NCBI RefSeq assembly: GCF_002964575.1
Contig: NZ_POQQ01000037.1
Coordinates: 1-64,000, forward strand
Length of the DNA stretch: 64,000 bases
Source: Streptococcus suis
GTDB taxonomy: Bacteria; Bacillota; Bacilli; Lactobacillales; Streptococcaceae
Direction of reading: 5' to 3'
In this document: positions 25,800-36,257 of the stretch, in pieces
How positions within the stretch are numbered: position 1 is the first letter of the stretch
How the letters are laid out: each line of letters opens with the position of its first letter
Program-made: the position numbers and the translations under genes
The notes under the pieces: generated by a model
Database searches by the model: none
Seen by the model: the letters and a program-made list of their open reading frames with translations, nothing else
What the model was told of the DNA's origin: nothing

Positions 25800-26577
25800 T
25801 TTACAGTCACTACATACCTTCATTATCTGTGCCTATGGAGACAGTCCTTTTTTAGAATCCTGTATCCAGTCACTGCAAGGGCAAACTGTCTCCTCTTCTA
25901 TCCAGCTCTATACTTCTACACCTAGTAAACACATTCAACAACTTTGTGAGCAATATGCCATTCCTATGCATTCTTCTATAGGTGGAGGTATTGGAAAAGA
26001 TTGGAACAATGCTCTCTCCTTTACTTCCACTCCCTATGTAACTATTGCCCACCAAGATGACATCTATCAACCAAGCTACGCTGAAGAAATGCTTACATCT
26101 CTTCAAAACAACCCAGAAAACCTTATTGTCTTTTCAGACTATATGGAATGTAAGAATGGACAAACTATCTCCCGTAATACCAATTTAACCGTCAAACGAA
26201 TCCTACTAAAAGGACTATCCTTGTTCCCACAGTCCAAGACCTGGAGACATTTTATCCTCAGCTTTGGGAATTCAATTTGTTGCCCTGCTGTCACCTATAA
26301 CATGGATAAACTAAGGGGCTTTCAGTTCAATGAACAAATGCGCACCAATTTAGATTGGTATGCCTGGTATCAAATAAACCAGTATAAGGGAGTTTTCTCC
26401 TATATCCCAAAACCACTTATGTATCATCGCATTCACCAAGAATCCGAGACCTCACAGACCATCGCTGACAATACTCGGACAAAGGAAGACTTGATGATGT
26501 TTGAACTATTTTGGCCGAAACCGCTTGCCCATCTAATCAATGCTTTTTATATCAAAGGGCAGGACTCAAATCATTAG
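25792..26577 (+). CDS. GT2 glycosyltransferase
   Basis: 261 aa. The GT-A fold is seen in HTFIICAYGDSPFLESCIQS and the HQDDIY metal-binding motif (about residue 86). The acceptor half contains RTNLDWYAWYQI, resembling the LDWYxWL acceptor-binding pattern of WsaF/rhamnosyl-type GT2 enzymes. It starts eight bases inside the flippase gene. Donor and acceptor are unknown; rhamnan or teichoic decoration is possible. Confidence 0.8.
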   Translation: MSNLQSLHTFIICAYGDSPFLESCIQSLQGQTVSSSIQLYTSTPSKHIQQLCEQYAIPMHSSIGGGIGKDWNNALSFTSTPYVTIAHQDDIYQPSYAEEMLTSLQNNPENLIVFSDYMECKNGQTISRNTNLTVKRILLKGLSLFPQSKTWRHFILSFGNSICCPAVTYNMDKLRGFQFNEQMRTNLDWYAWYQINQYKGVFSYIPKPLMYHRIHQESETSQTIADNTRTKEDLMMFELFWPKPLAHLINAFYIKGQDSNH

Positions 26578-26586
26578 GAGGTTCTT

Positions 26587-28044
26587 GTGTTACATAAACT
26601 TAACCAAAATAAATGGTACTTGTTTGCCAGCTTCATTGCTTGTTCTACAGTTTATACGATTTATATACGAGACTATCACGCATCCGCAGCTGTCTATCCT
26701 CTAGCCTTATTCATGATTGGTTTCATTCCCTTACTCCCTAAGAGGCAAGATCTAGCTTGTTTGCTTGTTTTACTACTATCTGGTGTGGCCTTCTCTATCA
26801 TTACTCCTGTGTTAAACACCCCAGATGAATATGTTCATCTTTCTCGTGCTATGCATATCGCACAAGGAGATATCAATTTAGACAATAATCCAGAAAATCT
26901 CCAAATATCTGAAGACTACTTTGTCATTATTGATGACTACAATATGCCTCCCTTGGCTGTGAATGCCTTTGAACATCAACCTAGCTCTACAGAGGTTCCT
27001 TTTAGGGGCCTAGCTGATTTCCGCACAACCAATGCCTATTGGTTTATCGGCTATATACCTCAGGTTATCGGCATTACACTTGGACGAATATTACATTTAA
27101 ATGTCGGTCTTATCTACTACCTCGGTCGAATTCTTAACGCTCTTTGTTATGCTCTATTGGCTTATATAGCTGTCAAATTAAGTGGTAACTTTAGACAGGT
27201 TATGATGCTGATTGTACTCATGCCAATGAACATTTTTCTAGCCGCTTCCTATAACCAAGACGGGGTTGCACTAGGACTCATCTATGTTATAATCGGACTC
27301 TTTATCCACTATCTAACCAGACAGAAACCGATTGGCTATCCAGAGCTTGTCATTTTTACGGCTCTTTCTTGCCTGATTATCACATTAAAATTGCCTTATA
27401 TCCTATTGATGGGACTTCTTTTCTTTATCCCCAAAGAACGCTTCTCCATCAAATCTCCCTTCATCACCATTCTGTTAGCTTCCTGCATCATTTTTGCTCT
27501 AACGGCCATCTGGTTTATCGGTTACCAACAAATAAAATCAACAACCACTCTTCAAGGGGTCGGTTTAGTTGGACAAATCCAGTACTTCTTATCCAACCCC
27601 ACTCATGGATTGTTAGCTCTATCAAAAGAATTCTTCATGACCCCTCATCGCTTAGTCATGTTGTTCTACTTTGGAATCTTGAACTTGCCGATGCGGGAAA
27701 CCTTAATCCCAATTTTTACCTTCTACTTATGCGTTATCGCTAGCAATTTAGGACAGAAACACATTGCTCTTCGCAGTCGTATCGGTAGTATTCTCATCGG
27801 TTTGGGAATCATATGTGCTATTATTCTCGTTATGTATCTAACCTGGACCAAAATTGGCTACGGACATGTAGATGGCATTCAAGGCCGTTACTACCTAGGA
27901 GTATTACCCCTTTTTGCACTATCCATAACTACCCTACCTATAAAGGCTTTTACACCTTTCCGCATACCTGATGATTTTGTTATCAAAGGTAGTTGGATTG
28001 TCTTAACAATGGTATTAGTATTTATCGTCCTATCTACCTACTAA
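26587..28044 (+). CDS. DUF2142-family polytopic membrane protein
   Basis: 485 aa from GTG 26587 with SD GGAGG five bases upstream. Many hydrophobic helices with a first large extracellular loop (NTPDEYVHLSRAMHIAQGD, about residues 79-97) bearing the acidic PDE motif of GT-C-type proteins. DUF2142 proteins are presumed polyprenyl-phosphate-sugar-dependent glycosyltransferases acting outside the membrane. This would be the last step of the cluster: adding the flipped sugar to a cell-wall polymer. Confidence 0.75.
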   Translation: MLHKLNQNKWYLFASFIACSTVYTIYIRDYHASAAVYPLALFMIGFIPLLPKRQDLACLLVLLLSGVAFSIITPVLNTPDEYVHLSRAMHIAQGDINLDNNPENLQISEDYFVIIDDYNMPPLAVNAFEHQPSSTEVPFRGLADFRTTNAYWFIGYIPQVIGITLGRILHLNVGLIYYLGRILNALCYALLAYIAVKLSGNFRQVMMLIVLMPMNIFLAASYNQDGVALGLIYVIIGLFIHYLTRQKPIGYPELVIFTALSCLIITLKLPYILLMGLLFFIPKERFSIKSPFITILLASCIIFALTAIWFIGYQQIKSTTTLQGVGLVGQIQYFLSNPTHGLLALSKEFFMTPHRLVMLFYFGILNLPMRETLIPIFTFYLCVIASNLGQKHIALRSRIGSILIGLGIICAIILVMYLTWTKIGYGHVDGIQGRYYLGVLPLFALSITTLPIKAFTPFRIPDDFVIKGSWIVLTMVLVFIVLSTY

Positions 28045-28103
28045 TACTCACTATCAGACTAGCGTAACAAACTGGAAGCCACCCTTTTGTTGCTAGAAAT
28101 CAT

Positions 28104-28152
28104 AAAAAAACTAGATAATAGTCATATTAAGGAGACATTATCTAGTTTTTTA
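28104..28152 (+). terminator. Terminator of the glycan cluster
   Basis: AAAAAACTAGATAAT (from 28104) pairs with ATTATCTAGTTTTTT (28137-28151), a very strong stem ending in T. Confidence 0.85.
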
Positions 28153-28154
28153 TT

Positions 28155-28308
28155 ATACTCAATGAAAATTGGAATCAGACTAGGCGACGCAGATGTAAAT
28201 AGACCCCCGCTCCTCTCCTGTTTCAAGGGAGTAGGCTACAAAGCTCCACTGGATCTTTACACTCCCAAGGTAAGCTAACAACGGATAATTCCAATTTTCG
28301 CAGGGTAT
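28155..28308. repeat. BOX-like element
   Basis: Begins ATACTCAATGAAAATTGGAA and ends TTCCAATTTTCGCAGGGTAT, so the ends are inverted copies. It also contains cccgctcctctcctgtttcaagggag, shared with 8345-8372 in the BOX element at 8295. Its right end touches the stop codon of the nitroreductase gene. Confidence 0.65.
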
Positions 28309-28910
28309 TAGTTACCAAAAACCTTTACACGGTCCCCATTCGCCATATAGTCTTTATCTGCTGCTGGAGCTGCGATGCTACCGAATGGTGCTTGGGCACG
28401 GAGTTTCCAGTTAGCTGGGATACCGTATTTTTCAGCAACTTGTGCATCAACCAGTGGGTTGTAGTGTTGTACGTTCATACCGATATTTTTCTCAGCGAAA
28501 GCCAACCATACTGCGTACAAGTTGATACCATGAGCTTGCTCAGACCAGATTGGGAAGTTTTCAGCGTAAAGTGGGAAGCTTTCTTGCAAGCCTTTGACAA
28601 CATCTTGATCCTCGAAGAACAAGATAGTACCAGCACCAGCCGCAAAGCCAGCCAAGCGACCTTTTGTAGCTTCAAATGCTTCTGCTGGCGTTACTTTTTC
28701 CAATTCGCTGTAGGCAATTTCGTTCCAGAAAGCTTCTGACTCCGCACCAAAAAGTACCACTGCACGGCTAGATTGTGAGTTGAAAGCTGATGGAGCTTCT
28801 TTCATGGCTTTCTCAACAAGTGCGACCACTTCTTCATTTGATACTGGCAAGTCTTTACCAAGTGCGTAGATTGAACGGCGAGTTTCTTGAAGTTTTGCAA
28901 AATTTGACAT
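28308..28910 (-). CDS. Nitroreductase-family protein
   Basis: 200 aa FMN-dependent oxidoreductase of the nitroreductase/YfhC-like group (frm2-type). ETRRSIYALGKDLPVSNEEV at the N-terminus, APSAFNSQSSRAVVLFG (FMN-binding) and the C-terminal APFGSIAAPAADKDY are typical. It may reduce quinones or nitro compounds under stress. Behind a near-consensus promoter with an inverted repeat. Confidence 0.88.
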   Translation of the reverse strand: MSNFAKLQETRRSIYALGKDLPVSNEEVVALVEKAMKEAPSAFNSQSSRAVVLFGAESEAFWNEIAYSELEKVTPAEAFEATKGRLAGFAAGAGTILFFEDQDVVKGLQESFPLYAENFPIWSEQAHGINLYAVWLAFAEKNIGMNVQHYNPLVDAQVAEKYGIPANWKLRAQAPFGSIAAPAADKDYMANGDRVKVFGN

Positions 28911-28935
28911 ATAGTTTCCTCTTTTCTTATTGTTA

Positions 28936-28963
28936 CTACATAGTAGTTTTTATCACTATGTAG
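28936..28963. promoter_or_regulatory. Putative operator of the nitroreductase gene
   Basis: CTACATAG (28936-28943) and CTATGTAG (28956-28963) form an 8-bp inverted repeat just downstream of the -10, where a bound repressor would block transcription. The regulator is not identified. Confidence 0.5.
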
Positions 28964-28965
28964 AG

Positions 28966-28994
28966 ATTATATACCTATTCTAATCCAGAGTCAA
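28966..28994 (-). promoter_or_regulatory. Nitroreductase promoter
   Basis: TTGACT (28994-28989), 17-nt spacer, TATAAT (28971-28966) on the minus strand; nearly consensus. Confidence 0.85.
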
Positions 28995-29022
28995 GAGGTT
29001 TGACTTCAATTTTTTAAAAAAA

Positions 29023-29049
29023 TTCACTGCTTCCAAAAGAAACAGTGAA
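29023..29049 (-). terminator. polC terminator
   Basis: TTCACTG / CAGTGAA stem with a long T run on the minus strand, just after the polC stop. Confidence 0.85.
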
Positions 29050-29054
29050 CAAGT

Positions 29055-32000
29055 TTAAAACAAATCATCAAAGAGACTGAGCTGGTTATCCTCTGGCATT
29101 TTGCCCAGGATTCCCATTTCATCCATTTTTTCGACAAGAGTGCTGGACAGACCACCACGTTTGCGAAGTTCTGTCTTAGAGAGAAATTCTCCTTCCGCAC
29201 GCGCAGCAACTACCTGCTTGGCAACGTTCTCTCCCAGACCATCCATGGCAACAAATGGTGGGATGAGGGTGTCGTCTTCAATCAAGAAGTCGGTCGCATG
29301 AGACTTGTAAAGATCCAATTTGCCGAACTTGAAGCCACGTTCTAGCATTTCATTTACCAATTCAAGTGTGGTGTAAAGGTCCTGCTCAACGTTTGAAGCC
29401 TCATTGTTTTTCTTCTTGAGGGCAATCTCTTCCATCTTGGCCTTGACTCGATCCAGACCACCGGACATGGTTGCTAAATCAAAGGCCTTGGCACGAATGG
29501 AGAAATAGGCACAGTAATAGTAGATTGGATAATGAACCTTGAAATAAGCAACCCGCAAGGCCATCATAACGTAAGCAGCCGCGTGGGCTTTGGGGAACAT
29601 GTACTTGATTTTTCCACAGGATTCGATGTACCAGTCTGGCACCTTGTTGTCCTTCATAGCTTGAATATAGCCATTTCGCTCTTCCTCAGAAATCTTGAGC
29701 CACATGCCCTTCCGCACCCGTTCCATGATGTTAAAGGCCATCTTGGGTGGCAAACCTGCGTGCATAAGGTAAACCATGATGTCATCCCGACAACCGATAA
29801 CGGTGGATAGGTCGGCAATTCCTGCCTTAATCAAGTCCTGGGCATTGCCCAACCATACGTCTGTACCATGGGATAGACCAGACAACTGCAAGAGTTCTGC
29901 AAAGGTGGTCGGCTTGGTTTCCTCCACCATTCCCCGTACAAAGTTGGTCCCGAATTCCGGAATACCCAGCATACCTGTCGGCGTCCCAATCTGCTCTGGG
30001 GTAACTCCCAAAATTTCCGTACCTGAGAAAAGGGCCATCACTCCCTTGTCATCAGCAGGAATGGTCTGCGGATCAATGCCCGACAAGTCCTGCAGCTTGC
30101 GAACCATGGTCGGATCATCGTGTCCCAGGACATCGAGCTTCAAGACGTTTTCATCAATATCGTGGAAGTTAAAGTGGGTGGTCTGCCAGTTGGCCGTCAC
30201 ATCATCGGCAGGATATTGGACAGGCGTAAAGTCATAGACATCCATGTAGTCAGGGAATACGATAATTCCTCCTGGGTGCTGACCTGTCGTTCGTTTGACC
30301 CCAGCCGCACCAGCAGCCAAACGTTCCACCTCTACATCACGGTAGAATTTGCCATAATCCCGCTCATAGCCTCGAACAAAACCATAGGCCGTCTTAGCAG
30401 CTACCGTACCTACCGTTCCTGCACGGAAGGCATTTTCTTCGCCGAAAATATCCCGTACATCCAAGTGGGCAGAGGGTTGGTCATCCCCTGAGAAGTTCAA
30501 GTCAATATCGGGAACCTTGTCTCCATCGAAACCAAGGAAAGTCTCGAAAGGAATGTCCTGTCCATCTTTTTTATACTTGGTGCCGCATTCTTCACAGTCC
30601 TTATCTGGCAGGTCAAAACCTGAACCATAGGAACCATCTGTGATAAATTCACTGTGTTGACAATTTGGACAGACATAGTGAGGAGGCATAGGGTTTACTT
30701 CGGTAATCCCAATCATGGTCGCAACGAAACTGGAGCCGACAGACCCCCGTGAACCAACCAGATACCCTCGTTCATTTGACCGTTGCACCAACATCTGCGA
30801 TGCCAGGTAAATCACGGCGAAACCATTACCCAGAATGGATGTCAGTTCCTTTTCAATCCGCAGGTCAATAATATCTGGAAGAGGATTGCCATAAATTTCA
30901 AAGGCTTTTTGATAGGTCAATTCCGCAACCGTTTCCTCGGCCTTTTCGATATATGGTGTATAGAGGTCGGTCTTAACCACCTGGACATCTTCAAACCGGT
31001 CCAGCATAGCATTTGGATTGGTAATGACAATCTCACGGGCTAGACTTTCACCCAAGAATGCAAACTCGTCCAACATCTCGCTAGTTGTTCTAAAGTGGGC
31101 TTTTGGCAGGGGTGCTGGCTGGGCATTCTCACCATTTCCGATAGTCCAGTTAATCGGTGCCCCTTGACCGAGGGCCCGAACAATAATTTCCCGATAGATT
31201 TCCTCTTCGGGGTCAATGTAGTGGACATTTCCAGTCGCCAGAACAGGCAGACCTGCCCTACGTCCTACCTCAATCAACTGCTTGATGGTTTCTTCAATCT
31301 CTGCCATGTCCTTGAATTGCTCCTTGGCAATCATAGGAGCGTAGAGAGCTGGAGGCATGACCTCGATAAAATCATAATAGCCCGCTGTCTTAACCGCATC
31401 ATCCATTCCCTTAGAAAGCAAGTCATCAAAAACCTCGCCCTCTTGACAGGCTGTTCCTAGTATCAAGCCTTCTCGGTGGGCATCCAGAACCGTTCTGGGA
31501 ATGCGAGGAACTCCCTCAAAATACTTGGTATTGGACAGGGAAACCAGCTTGAAGATATTTTTCAAACCAACCTGATTGACCACATAGAGCGTAGCGTGTT
31601 TGACACGGGCCTTCTTATAAGAATCCTCGGCCACCAATTCTGTATTGAGCTGGTTGAGATTGGTCAGATTGTGTTTCTCCAAGGCTTCTTTTAGGAAGAT
31701 AAAGAGCAGGCGACCAGTGGCCTCCGCATCATAGTTGGCCATGTGGTGATGCTCAAGGGCAACACCAAACCGCTTGGTCAAGGCCGCCAGACCATGCCGC
31801 TTGTAGTCTGGATAAAGATTTCGTGCAAATTCTAGCGTATCGATAACCGGTTGGCTGATGATAGGCATGCCAGCTCGCTCGTAGTTGACATTCATGAAAC
31901 CAACGTCAAAGGTGGCATTGTGGGCAACCATGATGGAATCCTGGCAGAAGTCCTGAAACTCCCGCAGAACTTGCTCCAAGGGCTTGGAACCACGCACATG

Positions 32001-33446
32001 CTCATCTGTAATCCCTGTCAGTTCAGTCGTAAATTTACTGAGCGGGTGACCTGGGTCAATAAATTCATCAAATTCCGCAATGATATTACCCTTGTGCATC
32101 TTAGAGGCCGCAATCTGAATTAGGGCATTGTTGACCGCAGAAAGACCGGTCGTTTCCACGTCAAAGACCACATAGGTCGCATCAGATAGAACCATATCCG
32201 CTTCATTGTAGACAATGGGAACTGAGTCCTCAACAATATTGGCCTCCATCCCAAAGAGGGGCTTAATACCAGCCTTACGAGCAGCATGGTAGCCATGGGG
32301 GAAGGATTGAACATTGCCGTGGTCTGTAATGGCCACCGCCTTGTGTCCCCAAGCCGCAGCACGCGCCACCAAGTCCTCAACAGCAGGCAAGGCATCCATA
32401 GTGGACATGTTGGTATGGGCATGAAACTCGACCCGCTTCTCCCCCTCAGGCATGAGATCCTTACGGATTTCCTTCTTGACCTCTTGGACTTCCTGGACAT
32501 TCATAGTCAAATCACGGGTGAAATTATTGGTTTCCACATTGCCTCGCACCCGTAACCAGTTGCCCTTTTTGACCATATCAAACTTCTGGGCCTCTTCCTC
32601 ATTCTTAGCCCACTTCTGCAAGGTAAAGGACGAAGTATAGTCAGTCATCTTAAAGTTGATAATGACCCGCCCCGTCTTGGTCGTCTTCTGCTCGACCTCA
32701 AAGACCAGACCCTCAAAGACAATCCGGTTCTCCTCGCTATCCACCTCAATCATAGGCGTAATCTCAGCCTTTTCAATATTGACCTTGGCAGGACGATTTT
32801 TCTTATATTCTGGGACAAATGGCTGAGCTGCCTCTGGTGGTGGGGCCATTTGAGCCAGTTGTTCCAGGGCCGCCAGGTTTTCTTCATTAGCCTGCTGGTA
32901 GATTTCCTCATTCTGCGCATGGAAGGCCGCAGCCTGCTGCTGCGTCATATCCTGACAAACTTCGATATCCACCGCAAGAGTGCCAAAACCAAATCGCTTG
33001 TATTGCTCCACAAGATTTGGCAGATGATTCTTCCGAAAATGAACGGTGTCAATGGTTTCAGGCCCTTTTATCCACAGGGTATCCTCCCGATAAGCAACCT
33101 CCAAAGACTGAAACAGGGCCTTGAAGCCAGCACTCTGGCACAAATCTTCCGTAAAGGCTTCTGGATAATAGGCTTCTACCAAACCAGCTTCAAATGCTTC
33201 CGCATCGCTGACAATAGAAAACTGGATTTTATTGCCCACCTTTTCAAATTCCGTCGTCAAACGAGCCTTGAACAGTCTATAGTCCACCAGCGGCAAGGGC
33301 TTTTCAAAACGGAAGGTAAATTCCCAGAGCTTGCTGACCTTATGCAAGACCACTTTCTCAATCGTTGCAGTCGAAAAAGCCCCTGATTGCTGGGCATCAA
33401 GAGGCATCCCGATTTGTTGAAGCAAGAGCTGAAACTTATCTGACAT
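29055..33446 (-). CDS. polC: DNA polymerase III alpha subunit, PolC type
   Basis: 1463 aa from ATG 33446; an in-frame ATG six bases upstream is too close to the SD AAAGGA. Replicative polymerase of low-GC Gram-positives. In order: N-terminal domain, OB fold (about 235-320), PHP domain ([13 protein letters not shown]), inserted DEDDh proofreading exonuclease ([11 protein letters not shown], about 420-590), second PHP part, and zinc-finger cysteines (CPNCQH...CEECGTKY). The palm has catalytic [10 protein letters not shown]; thumb/finger regions and a beta-clamp-binding-like QLSLFDDLF tail follow. Full length. An extended -10 TGGTAAAAT lies upstream. Confidence 0.97.
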   Translation of the reverse strand: MSDKFQLLLQQIGMPLDAQQSGAFSTATIEKVVLHKVSKLWEFTFRFEKPLPLVDYRLFKARLTTEFEKVGNKIQFSIVSDAEAFEAGLVEAYYPEAFTEDLCQSAGFKALFQSLEVAYREDTLWIKGPETIDTVHFRKNHLPNLVEQYKRFGFGTLAVDIEVCQDMTQQQAAAFHAQNEEIYQQANEENLAALEQLAQMAPPPEAAQPFVPEYKKNRPAKVNIEKAEITPMIEVDSEENRIVFEGLVFEVEQKTTKTGRVIINFKMTDYTSSFTLQKWAKNEEEAQKFDMVKKGNWLRVRGNVETNNFTRDLTMNVQEVQEVKKEIRKDLMPEGEKRVEFHAHTNMSTMDALPAVEDLVARAAAWGHKAVAITDHGNVQSFPHGYHAARKAGIKPLFGMEANIVEDSVPIVYNEADMVLSDATYVVFDVETTGLSAVNNALIQIAASKMHKGNIIAEFDEFIDPGHPLSKFTTELTGITDEHVRGSKPLEQVLREFQDFCQDSIMVAHNATFDVGFMNVNYERAGMPIISQPVIDTLEFARNLYPDYKRHGLAALTKRFGVALEHHHMANYDAEATGRLLFIFLKEALEKHNLTNLNQLNTELVAEDSYKKARVKHATLYVVNQVGLKNIFKLVSLSNTKYFEGVPRIPRTVLDAHREGLILGTACQEGEVFDDLLSKGMDDAVKTAGYYDFIEVMPPALYAPMIAKEQFKDMAEIEETIKQLIEVGRRAGLPVLATGNVHYIDPEEEIYREIIVRALGQGAPINWTIGNGENAQPAPLPKAHFRTTSEMLDEFAFLGESLAREIVITNPNAMLDRFEDVQVVKTDLYTPYIEKAEETVAELTYQKAFEIYGNPLPDIIDLRIEKELTSILGNGFAVIYLASQMLVQRSNERGYLVGSRGSVGSSFVATMIGITEVNPMPPHYVCPNCQHSEFITDGSYGSGFDLPDKDCEECGTKYKKDGQDIPFETFLGFDGDKVPDIDLNFSGDDQPSAHLDVRDIFGEENAFRAGTVGTVAAKTAYGFVRGYERDYGKFYRDVEVERLAAGAAGVKRTTGQHPGGIIVFPDYMDVYDFTPVQYPADDVTANWQTTHFNFHDIDENVLKLDVLGHDDPTMVRKLQDLSGIDPQTIPADDKGVMALFSGTEILGVTPEQIGTPTGMLGIPEFGTNFVRGMVEETKPTTFAELLQLSGLSHGTDVWLGNAQDLIKAGIADLSTVIGCRDDIMVYLMHAGLPPKMAFNIMERVRKGMWLKISEEERNGYIQAMKDNKVPDWYIESCGKIKYMFPKAHAAAYVMMALRVAYFKVHYPIYYYCAYFSIRAKAFDLATMSGGLDRVKAKMEEIALKKKNNEASNVEQDLYTTLELVNEMLERGFKFGKLDLYKSHATDFLIEDDTLIPPFVAMDGLGENVAKQVVAARAEGEFLSKTELRKRGGLSSTLVEKMDEMGILGKMPEDNQLSLFDDLF

Positions 33447-33517
33447 GACCATTTCCTTTGTAGTTCGTTAGAAACATTTTACCATAAATGGAAGAAATTT
33501 TCTTGGGGGAGAGAAAA

Positions 33518-33544
33518 AACCTCTTTGGCATTCCAAAAGAGGTT
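33518..33544 (-). terminator. dhaS-dhaQ terminator
   Basis: AACCTCTTTGG / CCAAAAGAGGTT stem with a T run on the minus strand, 18 bp after the dhaQ stop. Confidence 0.8.
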
Positions 33545-33562
33545 CATAATTTGATTCTTAAC

Positions 33563-34552
33563 TTACCAAGCCGCAGCTTCTGTCGGAGCCTGCAAGAAGT
33601 CTAGCCAGACTGGATCCTTGACACGACAAAGGGTGACAGATATACCTTCCATATCCAAACTGGTCATAAACTTACCTGTTTTAATATAGGGTAGTTTCAA
33701 GCCTTCTAATTCCAAGAACTGGTACAAATCATTGAGAAAGATACCTTGCTCCAACTCAGACAGGTTCCCTAGATTGTTGACCAAGAGGACATACTCCTCC
33801 CCCTCCTTCCAACGGAATTTCAGTTTTAGCTTATTGACAATTTCATTAGCTAACTGCTCCGAAGATTCGTAGGTTACGGTGCGATAACCTTCCTCTCCAT
33901 GAATGCCGATTCCATAGGAAATTTCTCCATCCGCCAAATCAAATAAAGGCTGGCTGACATCTGGCAAGCAGGCTGACTTGGTCGCAAAACCAATGGTCGC
34001 TATCTCTGTTGCTAGAGAAAGCCCCAGTTGTTCCAATTGATCTAAATTGTAGCCAGAGAGAGCTGCAGCCCCAAGAACCTTATGCAGAAGAATAGTCCCC
34101 GCCAGCCCACGGTGGCGCATGCGGAAATTATCCTTGGTATCGACTGAGATATCGTCATGGGATACAATATATTTCACAGCTATACCTTCTTGTCTTGCTT
34201 GCGCAATGGCTTGACCAAAGGTTTCTAAATCTGCCTCAAAGTTTTTTACAATCAGAAAAACTCCCTTACCCTTATGAACAGCACGAATGGCTGCCAAGAC
34301 TTCTTCGGTAGTTGGTGGGGTAAAAATCTCTCCATAGACTGCTGCAGTCAGCATTCCTTTGCCCACGAAACCGACATGGGCCGGTTCATGCCCAGAACCA
34401 CCACCTGAGATGATGGGAACCAGCTGAATGTCCTGTTCTTTTTGAACTAGAATAGGTTGATGTTCAAGTTTCTTTACATACTGATTTGTCCGATAGAATC
34501 CTTCAATGTAATCCGCAATCACATTATCCTGTCTATTTTTTATAAATACCAT
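33563..34552 (-). CDS. dhaQ: DhaQ, DhaK-like co-activator
   Basis: 329 aa, the same length as DhaK and homologous throughout: ISGGGSGHEPAHVGFVGKGM (35-54 in DhaK numbering) and GIGIHGEEGY with the His that binds dihydroxyacetone. It is diverged elsewhere, for example NFEADLETF where DhaK has NYSGDIMNF. In Lactococcus DhaQ binds Dha and then DhaS to switch on dhaKLM. The same role is expected here, because it is encoded directly after dhaS (20-bp overlap) and divergent from dhaKLM. Confidence 0.85.
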   Translation of the reverse strand: MVFIKNRQDNVIADYIEGFYRTNQYVKKLEHQPILVQKEQDIQLVPIISGGGSGHEPAHVGFVGKGMLTAAVYGEIFTPPTTEEVLAAIRAVHKGKGVFLIVKNFEADLETFGQAIAQARQEGIAVKYIVSHDDISVDTKDNFRMRHRGLAGTILLHKVLGAAALSGYNLDQLEQLGLSLATEIATIGFATKSACLPDVSQPLFDLADGEISYGIGIHGEEGYRTVTYESSEQLANEIVNKLKLKFRWKEGEEYVLLVNNLGNLSELEQGIFLNDLYQFLELEGLKLPYIKTGKFMTSLDMEGISVTLCRVKDPVWLDFLQAPTEAAAW

Positions 34553-35114
34553 CCCTCTTCTCCCTCGAATTGTGATTAGAAAATGACTGCTCTAGTAAAG
34601 TGATAATTTGGCCATACAGGCTATGAATAGCACAAGGGGATTGAGCTAGCCCCTTCTTAATCAGACCAATCCAAGCGCTCGAATGGTAGGTCACTAAAAA
34701 CTCCTGTTCCTGCCTTGTAAAATAGCGACCTTCTTTGGACTGATATTCCGCCAATAATTTTTCCATCAGAACCCTAAAATAGCCTTCCAGATAGGTCACA
34801 AAGTCATTTTGTCCCTCAATTTCAAACAAGTGTTTGTAAAATACCTGGTTACAATCGATGTAATAGAGCAGTTCATCTAAGAGCTTCACCCCACTGATAT
34901 AGGTCAGATTGTCTGTCACCTGCTCCTGCAACTCTGTTTCAAAAATCCAATCCAGTAGCTCATACTTGTCCAAAAAATGATTATAAAAGGTTTGACGACG
35001 GATACCTGCTTCCTGCATGATATCTACAACAGAAAGCTTATCAAATGATTTAATAGATAATTGCCTTTTAAAGGCCTTGGCGATTCTTTTCTTGGTAATC
35101 AACGAGGTTGGCAT
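34533..35114 (-). CDS. dhaS: DhaS, TetR-family activator of the dha operon
   Basis: 193 aa. The TetR-type N-terminal HTH (ITKKRIAKAFKRQLSIKSFD then VVDIMQEAGIRRQTFYNHF, about 5-50) and a helical C-terminal domain match DhaS of lactic acid bacteria. It activates dhaKLM together with DhaQ. A DhaS operator lies in the intergenic region at 35176-35197. Confidence 0.87.
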   Translation of the reverse strand: MPTSLITKKRIAKAFKRQLSIKSFDKLSVVDIMQEAGIRRQTFYNHFLDKYELLDWIFETELQEQVTDNLTYISGVKLLDELLYYIDCNQVFYKHLFEIEGQNDFVTYLEGYFRVLMEKLLAEYQSKEGRYFTRQEQEFLVTYHSSAWIGLIKKGLAQSPCAIHSLYGQIITLLEQSFSNHNSREKRDGIYKK

Positions 35115-35175
35115 ATGTCACTTCCTTTCGCTTCCTCTCCATTATACCCTATCATGCTTTTGATAGAAACAAAAG

Positions 35176-35197
35176 GGACACATTTTAGAATTTGTCC
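35176..35197. promoter_or_regulatory. DhaS operator
   Basis: GGACACAT-N6-ATTTGTCC, an exact match to the palindromic DhaS-binding site I recall from Lactococcus lactis. It lies about 60 bp before dhaK, between the divergent dhaS-dhaQ and dhaKLM operons. Confidence 0.85.
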
Positions 35198-35257
35198 CTT
35201 CCTTTTTCAATTATTTAAAAATATAATAACAGTATAAAAAACAAAGGAGTCTATCTC

Positions 35258-36247
35258 ATGAAAAAAATCATTAACCAACCTGAACATGTCGTTGACGAAA
35301 TGTTGAAAGGCCTTGTCTTTATGCACCAAGATGTGATTGAGCGCATTGACGGTTTTGAAGTCATTGTTCGCAAGGCGGAAAAGACTGGCAAAGTCGGCAT
35401 CATCTCAGGAGGTGGTTCTGGTCACGAACCTTCTCATGCAGGCTTTGTCGGTAAGGGTATGTTGTCTGCCGCTGTGTGTGGCGCAGTATTTACCTCACCA
35501 ACCCCAGACCAAATCTTAGAAGCTATTAAGGCAGCTGATGAAGGGGCTGGAGTCTTCATGGTTATCAAAAACTACTCTGGCGATATTATGAACTTTGAAA
35601 TGGCACAAGAGTTGGCTGAAATGGAAGGAATCGAAGTGGCTAGTGTCGTTGTGGACGATGACATCGCTGTGGAAAATAGCCTCTATACCCAAGGACGTCG
35701 TGGCGTAGCAGGTACCATCCTTGTCCACAAGATTCTCGGTCATGCTGCTGAAACTGGTAAATCGCTTGCTGAGATTAAAGAATTAGCTGACCGCCTCGTT
35801 CCACAAATCAAGACTATCGGTCTTGCGCTTTCAGGCGCTACTGTTCCTGAAGTGGGCAAACCAGGCTTCGTCCTTGAAGAAGATGAATTTGAGTATGGCG
35901 TTGGTATCCATGGCGAACCTGGCTATAAGAAAGAAAAGCTACAACCATCTGCAAAATTGGCTGAAGAATTGGTTGAGAAATTGGCTGAAGGCTTTGACAT
36001 TCAAGATGGTGAACACTACGGTGTCCTTATCAATGGTCTTGGAGCAACTCCTCTCATGGAGCAATATGTCTTTGCCAACGACGTTGCGCAATTACTGGCT
36101 AAAAAAGGTGTCCTTGTCGACTACAAGAAAATCGGTAACTATATGACATCCATCGATATGGCTGGACTATCACTGACTTTGATTAAACTAGAAGACCCAA
36201 GCTGGATTGACGCTTTACAGGCACCTGTTGAAGTTGTCGCTTGGTAG
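35258..36247 (+). CDS. dhaK: Dihydroxyacetone kinase, substrate-binding subunit
   Basis: 329 aa. Binds dihydroxyacetone covalently through His in YGVGIHGEPGY (about 217) and uses GGGSGHEPSHAGFVGKGM and NYSGDIMNFEMA (active-site Asp). With DhaL and DhaM it phosphorylates Dha at the expense of PEP via the PTS. SD AAAGGAG before ATG 35258. First gene of dhaKLM. Confidence 0.95.
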   Translation: MKKIINQPEHVVDEMLKGLVFMHQDVIERIDGFEVIVRKAEKTGKVGIISGGGSGHEPSHAGFVGKGMLSAAVCGAVFTSPTPDQILEAIKAADEGAGVFMVIKNYSGDIMNFEMAQELAEMEGIEVASVVVDDDIAVENSLYTQGRRGVAGTILVHKILGHAAETGKSLAEIKELADRLVPQIKTIGLALSGATVPEVGKPGFVLEEDEFEYGVGIHGEPGYKKEKLQPSAKLAEELVEKLAEGFDIQDGEHYGVLINGLGATPLMEQYVFANDVAQLLAKKGVLVDYKKIGNYMTSIDMAGLSLTLIKLEDPSWIDALQAPVEVVAW

Positions 36248-36257
36248 GAGAAGAACT

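Noticed and set aside
28936-28963. CopY-type operator at the nitroreductase promoter
   Set aside because: The repeat does not contain TACAnnTGTA; no regulator could be assigned.
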